A stretch of 64,000 nt of DNA, taken from contig CAJNDS010000435.1 in the NCBI GenBank assembly GCA_905221605.1, positions 107,501-171,500 on the forward strand. The letters run 5' to 3'. The DNA is from Symbiodinium natans (lineage: Eukaryota; Sar; Dinophyceae; Suessiales; Symbiodiniaceae). Position numbers and translations under genes: made by a program. Position 1 is the stretch's first letter; every line of letters begins with the position of its first letter. The notes under the pieces were generated by a model. It ran no database searches. It was not told where the DNA came from and saw only the letters and a program-made list of their open reading frames with translations. Below, one piece after another: positions 44,953 through 55,446 of the stretch.

Positions 44953-47900
44953 TGTGTGAGTGTGTGTGTGTGAGTGTGTGTGTGTGTGCGGTGTGTGTCT
45001 GTGTGTGTCTGTGTGTGTGTCCGTGTGTGTCGGTGTGTGTGTCTGTGTGTGTCGGTGTGTGTCTGTGTGTGTCTCTGTGTGCGTGTGTGTGTGTGTGTGT
45101 GTGTCTGTGTGCGTTATGTGTGTGTGTGTGTGCGCGCGTTGTGATGGGTTTTTTCGCCGCGCACCACCGACCGAGGCATGTGCCTGGTGGTAAAGAAATC
45201 ATCTCCGAAGGCACATGCATGCATTCCGAGTTTTCATGATGTCTGACCGGAGAGATGGGTTTTCCCTGCGGTTTTCCAGGTGATCTCATCGCTGATTACT
45301 TTTATGTGCCTGGCTCAACGTGATCCGCAGTTTCTGTGCTATCAGGCGTTTGTTGCATGTTTAACCCTGCACTGAGATCTGCCAAACGGGGACATTTGAG
45401 ATCTTTGTTGCCGACACCAAAAAGGGTGGGGAAGGGTGCCGGCCCCATAACAGACTACTGTGTCCTGTGTTCGGAGCCTGCGTCCAGAGGGTGAGATTGC
45501 ACTTGCTCCATCTGACAACTTTCGGGTTCATGGTGACTCGAAGAACCTCGCTTAAGTTTTAGCTACCGCAAGTTCAAGTCTGCGTTCAGGAAGCGCAAGT
45601 TGGTGCAGACAGTAACAGCTGGTGGCAGCTTTGGCGTCTCTTGTCTGCAGCAGTGTCAGTGAAGCCAGTGCTGGCCTTGTATTGATGCCCTGTGTGAAGG
45701 AACTAGCGCTGCTCTACCTGGTACCGCGGGCAGCCACGGTCATTGCGAAGGTTGGTGCTGTTTGTATGACTATTCGCAGACTGGTCTCCGTCGTTGCAGC
45801 AGCCAGGAAGATTCCTCGGTTTGGGTCATCGACCGTAAGAACTTCAAAGACATCCTGATGAAGGCGGGCCGCATGTGCTTAGCTGGCAAGGTCGTCTTTT
45901 CCAATCAGACCGGCCTCTGTGCTTGTCGTGAGACACTCGTACACCTTGATGTGATGGCGTTCGCGATGTGATGAGTTATTGCTTGACGGAGTTTTCACTC
46001 TTCGCCCATTCGCTTCTAAACTGTTCTTTCGCCTGAAGCCGAGTAGTAGTGCATGTCGGAGCACAATCATGCCGCGACGACGGTTGGTGGACTCTTCTCA
46101 TGCGCCGACGTCGTCGACATTCAAGCTCATGTTCACGTACAATTGCTGCTCTTGCGTGTTTGAGTTGCTGATCTCCAGGGTCGGGTAGCTTTTGTCAACA
46201 GCCAGCAAGCAAGAAATGAGGTTTCTGACGAGAAGATTCAGGAGTACGTGAAGTATTTGAGCAGGGACCCTCCCCCAGCCTGCGTGTGAGTAAGCGACGC
46301 TCATTCCAAGACGAAGGCATGATATGATCGCTTGAAGGTAGAAATCTTGAGCAGTTTGCTAGCTGCGGAGAAGCAGCAAGTGGTCGGAGCCCAACTGCCA
46401 CACAGATTCACGTGTCACTGAGAATTGCAAGAATGCCATAAGCTGCTTCGAAACTGCGCCCGTATCGCTCCCTTCATGATCGTGATGTTTGAAGGCCAAA
46501 GCGCTCATGGAAGTCCATTTTGCGAAGAACGAGGTTTGCCTCGTCGAGGAATGCAACGTGCTTTGGCTGTTGCATGGTAAGTCTCGGAAGGTGATCATTC
46601 AACAAGGTGATCCGGGTACAACTTTTTACATCCTCTTTGAAGGAGAGGCCGGCATCTTGGTGCCATGCACGTTGATGTGTTTCCTTAATGACTGCCTGAG
46701 AACTCTGATGCAAAGGTTGCAGTCTCTATAGATGGTGACGAGAAGGTTCGCCTTCAGGCTGGATGAATACGTTCTGGAACCGGTCCCTTTAACCGGCGTC
46801 CGCCGTTCAATTGAAAATGCTAGAACATGCTACAACTAGCTCCAGATCTTGCTGGTGCTGGCTGGTAACCGGCAAGTACTTTGTGCTTGTAGTTGCTGTG
46901 ACAGGCCAGTGAAGACAGGGGGACGGCTCAGTATTTTGGCCGGGGGCTCAGCATGCAAACGAACACGCAAGACATGATTTCGAGTGTCGATGAAGATCGG
47001 TGTGCTGCAGCTCTGCGCCAGTTTTGATGAAGCAAGCGGAACACTGAGTCACAGAGGAAACATCCTACGACAAGAACTAAGTCCGTCTGAGTGCCGGTGT
47101 CAGTGTGGAACAAATGAATGCCAGAGCTTGGGGTGAAATTAAACTTTGCAAAAAGGTAAAGATGTGAGACTCAGATGATGAAACGGCTTTTGACCGACCC
47201 GCTGCCTCCCAACAGCAGCTTGGAGCTGGCAGCAATCGTGCCAATGCACGAGACTGTACGAGTTGTGAGCATGTACGCTAGTGACATATCCCGAAAGCTA
47301 CTGAGACATGAAGGCGATTCAAGCGAAGAAGGCATCGAATGAGGCTACAGTAAAGAAACCATCGAGTGTGAGTGTAAATGTCCAGACCGCGTTGCGAGAT
47401 TTGTGAGGGGAGTTTGGCGCTGCGTGCCAAATCCAACCCATGCCCGTACAAAGGTGGATCAAACCAGCCAAACCAGCTTTAAACCAGCCCACTGCGCCGA
47501 ATCTGTTGCACAAAGGGTTGCACATACAGTAGGTCCCAGTAGGTGTTCCCAACAGTGAGCAAAGGAACATCCAACCCAATGGTTGAACAAGCCCAAACAG
47601 GGATAACCTGTAGCCTACGGGCAGCTTTACAAAGCCAAAAGACGGTTGAGAACCATGTGTGCATTTGTGTGCATTTGTGTGCATTTGCCCTTGCGTTTCG
47701 GATCCTTGGAGGCATGCACGGGGCTGTTGTTGAACTCTGGAGGGTTGTCTAGTGTGCTCTGTCAACTGCCCTATCAGCCTCCTTCCTCGGACCAAGGGCT
47801 CTGTGATTCTTTGGAAGCAGCCGCAGGAAGACATGCGACAAGTACTGACATAACATCAAAGTATCCAGCACGGACAGCCACGGCCTCCAAAAGTCGTGTG

Positions 47901-50900
47901 CCGGCATTGAGACGCATTTCACGCGGGCTGCCGCCAACGGTTGTCGGAATGGCCTTCCATGCACAAACCCGAGCCAGGAAAGAACAGAAGTCAGCAGAAA
48001 TGCGGCTTCACGAGTTAGGAAAGAACAGGAGAGGGAAAGAAGTGCGGCTTGGAAGTTTTTCTCAGATGTTGCCGAGGACAGCTTTCCGAGCAGCGTTTCG
48101 AAGTGAAAACTTTAGGATTAAGCAGTGTGGGGTTCAGCACCATGGAGCGTGTGGCTTTACTGAAGTGCAACATCCCGGGACTTTTGGTTCGAATTTCGGT
48201 TGCCAAGGTGAGCGTGCTTTGCTGCACAATGAGCCGAGAGCAGCGACAGTAAGGGTAGTGTCCAAGGACGCCAAGGCAGGATGTACGTTTGCGCTGTTAG
48301 CTTGGCTGAGGTGTTTGAGCAAAGGCATTTGCATGCTCGTCTGCTTGTGCTTGTGTGTGTGTGTGTGTGTGTTTGTCTTTTGTCTTTCTGTTTCAGTTTG
48401 CGTTTGTGTGTGTGGACACAGCTGTACGTGGTGATATCTATCTGAATCTATCTGACAACGAACCATTTTCAAAGACGCCTGGCTACCACCAATGAAGCTC
48501 CACACAGAAAGACCAGGATGTCCAACCTGCAGTTGTTCAGGAATCAGTCACAGTCCCATGGACCAATGTGCTCGAAGTTCGTGTAATTGGCACGTCCTCC
48601 TTCTCTTCTCTTCTCTTCTCTTCTCTTTCTCTTTCTCTTTCTCTTCCGGTTTTTTCATTTGTTCGGTCAGTTGCTTATCGAATCAGGCCCCGCCAAGCCA
48701 AAGGGTGTGCCTGCCCGGGTTTACCCTGCATGGGGCCAGATGTGAGGGGCATGTGCCCATGCCCTCCATAGCGGATCAGTGGAGCAAAGATGTGCAGACG
48801 CCAATCTTCGGGATCATCTGCAGTGGGATGACATGTGCCCACAGTGGCTTCATTGGGATCATCGGTCAGCTGTGCGGTCAAGGGCCGCGGTAAAGGGCCG
48901 CGGGCAAGGGCCGCGGGCCAGGGTTGATCACTTACGGAAAGGGCATGTGCTTTCGTAGACATTGACGGTGCATGTTGCATGCTGTGAACAGGGGCATGCC
49001 ACAGTAAGAACGAGGGTGTGCGCGAGGGGTGTGTTTGTATGCTTGCGTTGGTGTTTCTTTCTTTTAGCTGTCACGTAGAGGTGTAAATCAGAATGCTTTG
49101 CAGAACTTGAAGATCTTCACAGGCATTGGCCCTGGACAAGGAAGCCTTCGACTTGCTGCTGGGACCCTTGGAGGCCTGCCTCTTGTCGAGTGTCCTGCAG
49201 TCTTTTGCTGTTAGCTGTCACAGGAGATTCTGGCTCGAAAAGACCAGGGAAATCAACCATCAAAGGCGTGCCGTTCTCGTGCTCGACACAGGCTGTTGTC
49301 TGTTGGGTGATATGGGCTGCAGAACGCCGGCCTGGCAGGGCGCCATCGCACCTCCTGCAGGAGGAGCAGGTGGTGGCCGGGATCCAAACAGGCCAAGAGG
49401 GGAGTTTTGTGAGGTTGTACGGGTGTTATGACCGTATTGGCGGCGCATGGAGCATCTTTGTAGCATCTTCGTAGCATGTCTGGAGCATGTTGCGGTGCGT
49501 GAAGGCCAAAGATCCTGATGACCGATCTCCAGAAGGTTGGCCTCCTTGGGGCTGGCGGCTTTGGTGCAGTGCCTTGGATGCGTCATTCAGTGCTTTGCCC
49601 TCCATCTGAACTGCAAGTGAACTGTATCCCTCTCATTGACCGTTGGCTTCTTTCATTCTTTCGGTGTTGAAGGTAGAGCTGTGGGAGCACAAGACAACCG
49701 GAGAGACCTATGCCATGAAGTGCAACCGCCCCGGGAAAAGGCTTCAGATCCGGTCTTACGCAACGCGTGCGGCAAGACTTTCATGTGGAATCTGAGGCAT
49801 CAGCAAGGGGTTCATCGTGAAGACAGGAATGCAGGACACTCTCAGGGTCTTTTTCTGTCTCAGTTCCACGTGCCCAGCAGTTTGTGCACAAAAGGTTTAT
49901 AGAAAAAAAGCGGATAGAAGGGTTGGGCGACACAATAAAACCCAAAGAAGATCTAAGTGCAAGACGGCGGCGACGACACGATTCATAGGCCCAAAGCCGA
50001 CAACGATCGACAACGGTTTGCACTTCACATGCCGCATGCGCAAGCCTGCGGGTCCAGAAAAGGGCAGGTGAGATTCGACCAATTGACAGCATGCGCACGG
50101 GACATAAGCAGGAGCGGGAGCGGGACTTCTCGGCATTGCGGCGAGACAGCACGATCGGAGCACGATCCGAGGCCAAACGGGATGGCAGTTCTGCACTTCG
50201 CAGGGAGTATGCCTGAGTATGCTCACAGGACCCAGGCGAGAGCCAACACCGCAGCATGCAAATCCCAATCGAACTGACGCACGAAGCGAAGCCGTCCAAG
50301 CGTCCGAGAGGCAGGAAAGTACACCCCTGCCACCTGCCAGGGGCTTGAGGCGTGAAAGAGTGCTGGGGACCGACGGGAGCGCTTGTCGATGCAACCACGG
50401 CACGCGTACGCGACTTTGGCCAAAGGGAGTTTGGTCACGTCGGGTGGCACCAAACCATGTAATTTATGTCACTATGAGAACCACGAGCCCAGAAACCTGT
50501 AGCAAGCCGGTGCATAGACTTGATCACGAGTTTGGCCGAAAGCGAGCGCGGCACTTGTTCCAGAGTTGGGGTGCTTCGTGTGCTTCTGCACACTGGATCC
50601 CAGAGTTTGAACACGCTGTTTGGATCGAAACTCACAGGTCGTCCTTCTCAACGTGCATCATGTCGCAGGACAGTGTAATCACTGAGAAAAACATCCTCTT
50701 CATGACGAACTCTGACTTCATCATCCGTCTTTACGAGACGTGAGGTGCTCAATGTGCTCAATCAGCTCCAGTGGCTCCAGACAGGGCGCATGTGACATCT
50801 TGATCTCTCATATCTCCGACGCCATCATCATCATCATCGCTGTCCTGAGGTATAATTCAAAGCAGTCCATTTATTTCTTGATGGAGCTGGGAGCTTGGAG

Positions 50901-53450
50901 GATTGCTTTCACGTACTTTCGCATGGCCCGTGACACGCGGTGAGGCCTGCCTTGGGAGGAGAGTTGTACTCAATGTACCAGCGGAAGGCCGTTTTCCCAA
51001 CCTACTTGTAGATTTAACTTGTAGGTTATGATTTTGTCAGTGGCAGTTGTGATGGACAGGGCTTCTACGGCAGTGAGAAGCATGCCAGATACTACTCTGC
51101 CGGCGTCGTGTCAGCCTTACTGTTGGCTTGGCTGCAGCTCCATAGCTTGGACGCGCTCTGGGAGTCTGTGGGACGGTGGTATCCAGTGCCTATCTGAGGT
51201 ATGCGCCTTCGAACATCTGCACGAGAGACATATTATCTACAGGCCGCCAAAAGCCCTATGGCAAAAGCATCCAAAAGCCCCATGTCAAAAGCCATGTACC
51301 AAAGGCCCGGCTGCAGCACACGCAAGTGAACACTGAAGAACTCTGCCCAGGGACCTGAAACCGGAGAACCTGCTTCTCAATGAGAAGGGCCATCTCAAGG
51401 CGCTTTCTCTTTCCAAAGAAGAAGTACAGAGACCCTGATAGGACAAATCTTGGCACCAAATGTCGTGACAATTTTGATTTAAGTGGCTTACGATCTGTCG
51501 GAGAAGGTCACGGACATGGGCTTGGCGAAATTCGTCATCGGCAAGGCGGGTGGGGTCCTGCCTTGTTGCGTGCGGTACATGCTGCATGGATGTGCTTAGA
51601 CCTACACGACCTGTGGCACGCCGGACTACTTCGCGCCAGAAGTCATTGCCTCGTACGCGGCCTAGGGCGTGCGCTTTCTGTCATACAGGCACCCATATAG
51701 TAGCCCTTAGCAGGAACTCCCGCAGATCAGATGTTGCCAGAGGTTTCGCGACACAGAGGTTCTGGGCTGGGCATGATTTTCATTCTGATGGTCGTGTTTC
51801 AAAGTAGACTGGGCTAGTGAACCATAAGCAAGTTCCCCCGCTTGTTTCTCTTCCATGCTGTTGGCTTTCGTCGCCTGCACCATCAATTCAGCCCAACCAG
51901 TTTTCTTCAATTGTAAATGCTTGTGCCCCTCGGCAGGGGTGGGAGCTGCCAAGAAGCTGAGCCAAGAAGCCGAGAAGGCAGCAACGAGAGGTTCTCCCAC
52001 CAACACGACCTCGGGCTGTGGCCACAAGCCAAACAGAAGCGAACGATGCAGCTGCGCAAATGGCCTCCGGTCATCCGGAGGGGGTGTTCCAGGAGGTGCA
52101 GGAGGGTCCCAAGCCGCAAGAAATGAAGGTCCAGGTCATGTCCTAGCCGAGACCAGATCTTCGTTTGCTTGTTCCAGATGCCGGTCGGCTGGAGGGAACG
52201 CCCGTTCTCCCCATGGATTATGCAGAGATTATGAGTTTTGAATTCAGAGGATTAAACAACAACGACTGCACGTTGTGCACGTTGGGCTTATTTCAGTGAT
52301 GCTGCCAGAAGGCTGGCAAAGACGTGCTCTGGACAACTGAGGACTGGACACACGCATGCTGTCGACTGGTGGATGCTTGGGGTGCTGGTCTTCGAGTTCA
52401 TGCGCGTCACTCAGACACTTCTGGGATCAGCTGGGTGTCCGGCCTTCGATCCTGACCTGGCTTATGGGGAGGACTGGATCGGCTCCTTTTGAAGCGCCCA
52501 GCCCTCGTTATCAGAGCTTTCCGGGCCTTTGGCTACGGCGAATAGCTTCTTTTCCCTCTGCAAGGCCATACCCGATGCAGATCTATGCAAAAGTGCTGCC
52601 TCACACTGAGAACTCTCCAGGCCTTCTAGTCGTATGCGGTGCTGAAGATGAGCACATGGCATCTAAGGAAGGGTATTAATTCTGTGAAGTTCCCTCCGCA
52701 ACTCTCACCCCAGTGTGTGGATCTCATCAAGGCCGATGTGGCATATGTCAGATTCTATAAGTCCTAATTGCTGTGCAGTTGCACAATGTTGCACAGAGCC
52801 TCCATGATGTGCAGGCCATCTGCCAAAAGGAGCCGGCTGACCGATTGCCGATGCTTCCTGGTGGTGCCAAGAACTTGAAGGCGGGGGCAGCTTGCCAAAA
52901 TCGACCGTTGGGGCGATTTTGGCGACCTACTGTGACCTTCTCTGATTTCTGTGTTCCGCGCTTGGTAGACGGTTGGATGTGTAGACTTCCTTCCAGTGCT
53001 GCAAGGCCCATGCCTGGTACAAGGGCTTCAACTGGGCTTGGGATCCTACTGATTTGGGCAAATCTCAGGCCTGTGCCCAGTGTTTAGTCGCCAGCCAGCG
53101 CGCATCCGAGGACAAGTTTGTGGAGTTCACTTTGGATCCCCCATTTGCACCGAAGGTGAGGGGCAAGAAGGCCAGCCACGTGGTTTGTAAGTTTAGGCGA
53201 CCACTGAAGCACGCCAAGACCAGGACTTGGCTAACTTCAGTGTCCATCCGGATGAGATGCCCTGGGCTTGCAGAGCTTACCATGTCCAATCATTGGTTGG
53301 AAAGCACTGAGTACCTGAGGCCACGATTCATTGAGTATGTCGATGACGGAAGCGGGTGGGACAAGGCAAGAGTCCTGGACGAAAGTATGGGGCGTGCATG
53401 GGCGTGCTTTATGTGGACCGGTTTCGCTCGAGGACTTCGCGACGTGCTGA
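41965..53450 (+). CDS. cGMP-dependent protein kinase (PKG), at least 46 exons
   Basis: I rebuilt this gene from conserved motifs and phase. Readable order: three cyclic-nucleotide-binding domains (41965-43070, 43383-~46265, 46338-49173), an AGC kinase domain (49505-53035), a C-tail (53111-53365) and a tiny last exon 53433-53450 ending DFATC-stop. In alveolates and animals PKG is activated by cGMP binding to the tandem domains and phosphorylates Ser/Thr; in apicomplexans it controls calcium release, secretion and motility. Exons average about 45 nt, down to 18-21 nt; introns run from about 50 nt to 1.7 kb and carry the microsatellites at 44.5-45.1 kb. Many introns start with GC and at least one with GA (after 46761). 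Exon 4's right end, exons near 49.2-49.5 kb and the 5' end are unresolved. Apicomplexan PKGs have four nucleotide-binding domains, one degenerate, so a further one may be missing upstream. Confidence 0.9.
44498..44633. repeat. Octamer tandem repeat (GTTTGTTG)n then (GTTT)n
   Basis: About twelve perfect octamer copies pass into about ten GTTT tetramers. It lies inside the 1.74-kb PKG intron. The Leu-Val-Cys-Trp-Phe-Val-Gly frames over it come from the repeat. Confidence 0.95.
44836..45147. repeat. Long (GT)n microsatellite with variants, ~300 bp
   Basis: An almost pure TG run of about 90 nt near 44857-44948 is followed by about 180 nt of TG interrupted at regular spacing by CC, CG, GG or AG. 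It lies inside the PKG intron, ending about 30 nt before the acceptor at 45175. Confidence 0.95.
46338..49173 (+). other. PKG cyclic-nucleotide-binding domain C: exon map
   Basis: Exons: 46338-46382 (VEILSSLLAAEKQQV), 46495-46533 (AKALMEVHFAKNE), 46591-46659 (VIIQQGDPGTTFYILFEGEA), 46716-46761 (VAVSIDGDEKVRLQA), 46915-46938 (DRGTAQYF), 48208-48275 (cassette GERALLHNEPRAATVRV, then VSKDAK) and 49123-49173 (ALALDKEAFDLLLGPLE). The 46761/46915 join needs a GA donor (GATGAA); with it phase and protein are perfect. The cassette keeps Glu and Arg. The 1.27-kb intron 46939-48207 is the second largest seen in the gene. Confidence 0.88.
48600..48649. repeat. CT-rich (TTCTC)n / (TTTCTC)n tract in a PKG intron
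   Basis: Five-mer and six-mer pyrimidine repeats within the intron between 48275 and 49123. A triplet of AAGGGCCGCGGGC-like units follows at 48887-48925. Confidence 0.8.
49505..53035 (+). other. PKG kinase domain: exon map
   Basis: Exons: 49505-49568 (Gly loop GLLGAGGFGA), 49673-49721 (VELWEHKTTGETYAMK, catalytic Lys), 49797-49846 (ISKGFIVKTGMQDTL), 50669-50739 (SVITEKNILFMTNSDFI), 50850-~50890 (YNSKQSIYFLMEL), ~50945-50987 (ALGGELYSMYQRK), 51060-51107 (GFYGSEKHARYYSAGV), 51199-51242 (VCAFEHLHERHIIYR), 51351-51399 (DLKPENLLLNEKGHLK), 51507-51545 (VTDMGLAKFVIGK), 51600-51652 (TYTTCGTPDYFAPEVIA), 52342-52401 (TGHTHAVDWWMLGVLVFEF), 52472-52495 (TGSAPFE), 52565-52592 (PYPMQIYAK), 52672-52731 (GINSVKFPPQLSPQCVDLIK), 52815-52880 (AICQKEPADRLPMLPGGAK) and 53006-53035 (AHAWYKGFNW). 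All catalytic elements are present: Lys in YAMK, YRDLKPEN, the activation-loop Thr in TTCGTPDYFAPE. The metal-binding DFG is DMG. Confidence 0.9.
53111..53450 (+). other. PKG AGC-kinase C-terminal tail: exon map
   Basis: Exons: 53111-53174 (DKFVEFTLDPPFAPKVRGKK), 53219-53265 (QDLANFSVHPDEMPW), 53336-53365 (YVDDGSGWDK) and 53433-53450 (DFATC, stop TGA at 53448-53450). The PPFxPKVxGKK, DLxNF and YVDDGSGWDKDF series is the signature tail of alveolate PKG. The last exon is only 18 nt and was chosen because it supplies the DF that usually follows GWDK; it is the least certain piece. Confidence 0.75.
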
Positions 53451-53670
53451 GAGGCTGCCCTGTGTTGGCTTCGGCACCGACCCAAGAGCAAACATTAAAT
53501 TTCCTAGTGTGGCTGTTGTTGGACATGATGGGATCCAGAACCACAAGCCCGAGGAGACTGAGATCCCAGACCGTAAACCAGACCAGATCCTGGGCTAAAC
53601 ACAAGAGCATGCCCCCAAGAAAGAAAGATTAAGACAGAGAGAGCCCCCACCGGGGGGCCCTAAAGTGCGC

Positions 53671-53738
53671 AGAAGAAGAAGAGGAGGAGGAGGAGGAGGA
53701 GGAGGAGGAGGAGGAGGAGGAGGAGGAGGAGGAGGAGA
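53671..53738. repeat. (GAG)n trinucleotide repeat
   Basis: About 20 near-perfect GAG/AGG triplets with a short AGA lead-in. Confidence 0.95.
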
Positions 53739-54732
53739 GAGAGAAGCCATACTCGAGTGGGGAACCCCCCTCCCCCGCTTGACCCACTGGGCTCTCCGTC
53801 AATGGGGAACGTGGGGGAGCCCACTTAAGCCAAGTCGGGGTGCCTTTTCGGCCCAAGTAGGAGGAATGCAAGTCTGACGACAACCTACCAGAAGTCTGTC
53901 GCTTTGGAGCAAAAGCTGCAAAGGGGCCGGTAATTCAATCAGGTAATCGACCGCCTGAAATCTTTAAAGCTGCAGAAAGCTTGTGGCAGCACCGGCAGAG
54001 GAGGCTGACAGGACGCAGAGGGGACCACACAGGAAGTGGAGGTAGGGGACTACACCCGGCAAAAGAGAAAACAGAGCAACAACTGTGCCCGAAGTTAAGA
54101 GGAATGAACCTAGGCTTTTCTTGAGTCACTGTGCTAGGGGGTGATTATATAGGGAGGCCAGTTGCCACTGAATCTCCTAGAACAAGGGCCTCCAAGGAAC
54201 CAGCAAGTGTCACAATGATCAACCAGAAAGGACGGCAGAGAGGGGGATCGAGGGCCCGGTAGGCCACGAAAACGGTGGCATGAATGCTGTATGCGCATGG
54301 ACTGGTGTTGATCGTTGTTGTGTTGATACTGATAGTGAGTATGTGTTGAAGAAGTGGCCGATAAAAGTACCCGGTAGTGGATCGATGGACAAACAAGAGT
54401 GACGAAGCGCGAGACTCAGGCTTCGGAGGGCCCAGGCTGTGGATTTTGGAGTTGTGTGTTGTTGGTTGGGGGCTGCATGAAGAGCAGCTTTGGGGGATGT
54501 CGGTCAGTGTAGCGAGTTGTGGCGATGTTGAAGCATCGCGTCATGCACTGAGGTTCCGTCCCCCACGCCCTAACGAAAGAAAGCGAGAAGGAGAGAGAAA
54601 CAGGGGCGGGCGATGACGCCCGGGGGCTCCGGCCTCCACGCCCTCCGAAAGAAAGAAAGAGAACGATTAAGACATGATGAGAGCAAAGAGAAGAGAGAGA
54701 GAGGTTCTGCCCCAGGGGCCCTCTCGCTGAGC

Positions 54733-54779
54733 AGCAGAAGAAGAAGAAGAAGAAGAAGAAGAAGAAAAAGAAGAAGAAG
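54733..54779. repeat. (AAG)n trinucleotide repeat
   Basis: About 15 AAG triplets, one interrupted by an extra A. A further AAG-rich patch follows at 54.87-54.92 kb. Confidence 0.9.
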
Positions 54780-55315
54780 CCCCGGATGCAGTTTCACAGT
54801 CGCAGAGCACTCGGTGGCGCTCGTGCGCGTAGGGGTCCGCAAGGGCTCCTTCATGCCCCTCAGAAGCAGAAGCAGAAGAAGAATAACAAGAAGGAGCGGA
54901 AGAAGGAGAAGAAGAAGTCGGCGCGAAGCCGAGAGCAGCCGCCACCAAGCCAAACAGAAAAGGAGCTGAAGATGCAGAAGCCGCAAGGGCTGAACCAATC
55001 CCAATGAGCATGGAACCAATCCTAGCAGAAAGAGAAGCCGCAGTCCAGAACCGGACCCGAAGCTGGACATCCCGGCGACATCCCGGCGACCCCACCGTAC
55101 ATGGACGACCGTGAAGAAAAGCCCTGAAAGCCTGCAGCCGAAGATCTATCACTGCAGAGCTCTGAGTGGGATCCGTCCACCGTGCCAGAAAGGACGTGGT
55201 CGCGTTAGCGTTGCGCTTCCCCCTGCGGCCCTGAACTCGTAATCGCAGTTGCTAGGGTTTGGCGGGTGGTCGTGTTGTCAGGGACAGAGAGAGCCCCAGC
55301 GACAAAGTGCAGAGG

Positions 55316-55446
55316 AGAAGAAGAAGAAGAAGAAGAAGAAGAAGAAGAAGAAGAAGAAGAAGAAGAAGAAGAAGAAGAAGAAGAAGAAGAAGAAGAAGAA
55401 GAAGAAGAAGAAGAAGAAGAAGAAGAAGAAGAAGAAGAAGAAGAAG
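55316..55446. repeat. (AAG)n trinucleotide repeat, ~43 uninterrupted units
   Basis: 131 nt of pure AAG on the + strand with no interruption. All purines lie on one strand, so it is capable of triplex (H-DNA) formation. Its purity suggests length instability. Confidence 0.97.

Larger units (their letters stand above)
43383..46265 (+). other. PKG cyclic-nucleotide-binding domain B: exon map
   Basis: Exons: 43383-43433 (IRVKQIIDIAWKEQIAQ), 45176-45210 (HVPGGKEIISE), 45280-45305 (GDLIADYFY), 45377-45435 (ICQTGTFEIFVADTKKGGE), 45590-45635 (KRKLVQTVTAGGSFG), 45700-45750 (cassette ELALLYLVPRAATVIAK), 45807-~45866 (EDSSVWVIDRKNFKDILMKA) and 46221-~46265 (VSDEKIQEYVKYLSR). Phases agree across each join from 43383 to 45750, for example Q split over the 1.74-kb intron and G split between 45210 and 45280. 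The cassette keeps FGE and PRAA. In the familiar 'LYNTPRAA' the residue pair before Pro is LV here. Confidence 0.88.

Noticed and set aside
44744-45289. 181-codon minus-strand frame rich in His-Thr
   Set aside because: Translation of the (AC)n complement inside a PKG intron.
54570-55152. 166-codon minus-strand Leu/Ser-rich frame
   Set aside because: Its hydrophobic runs come from AAG repeats read in reverse.
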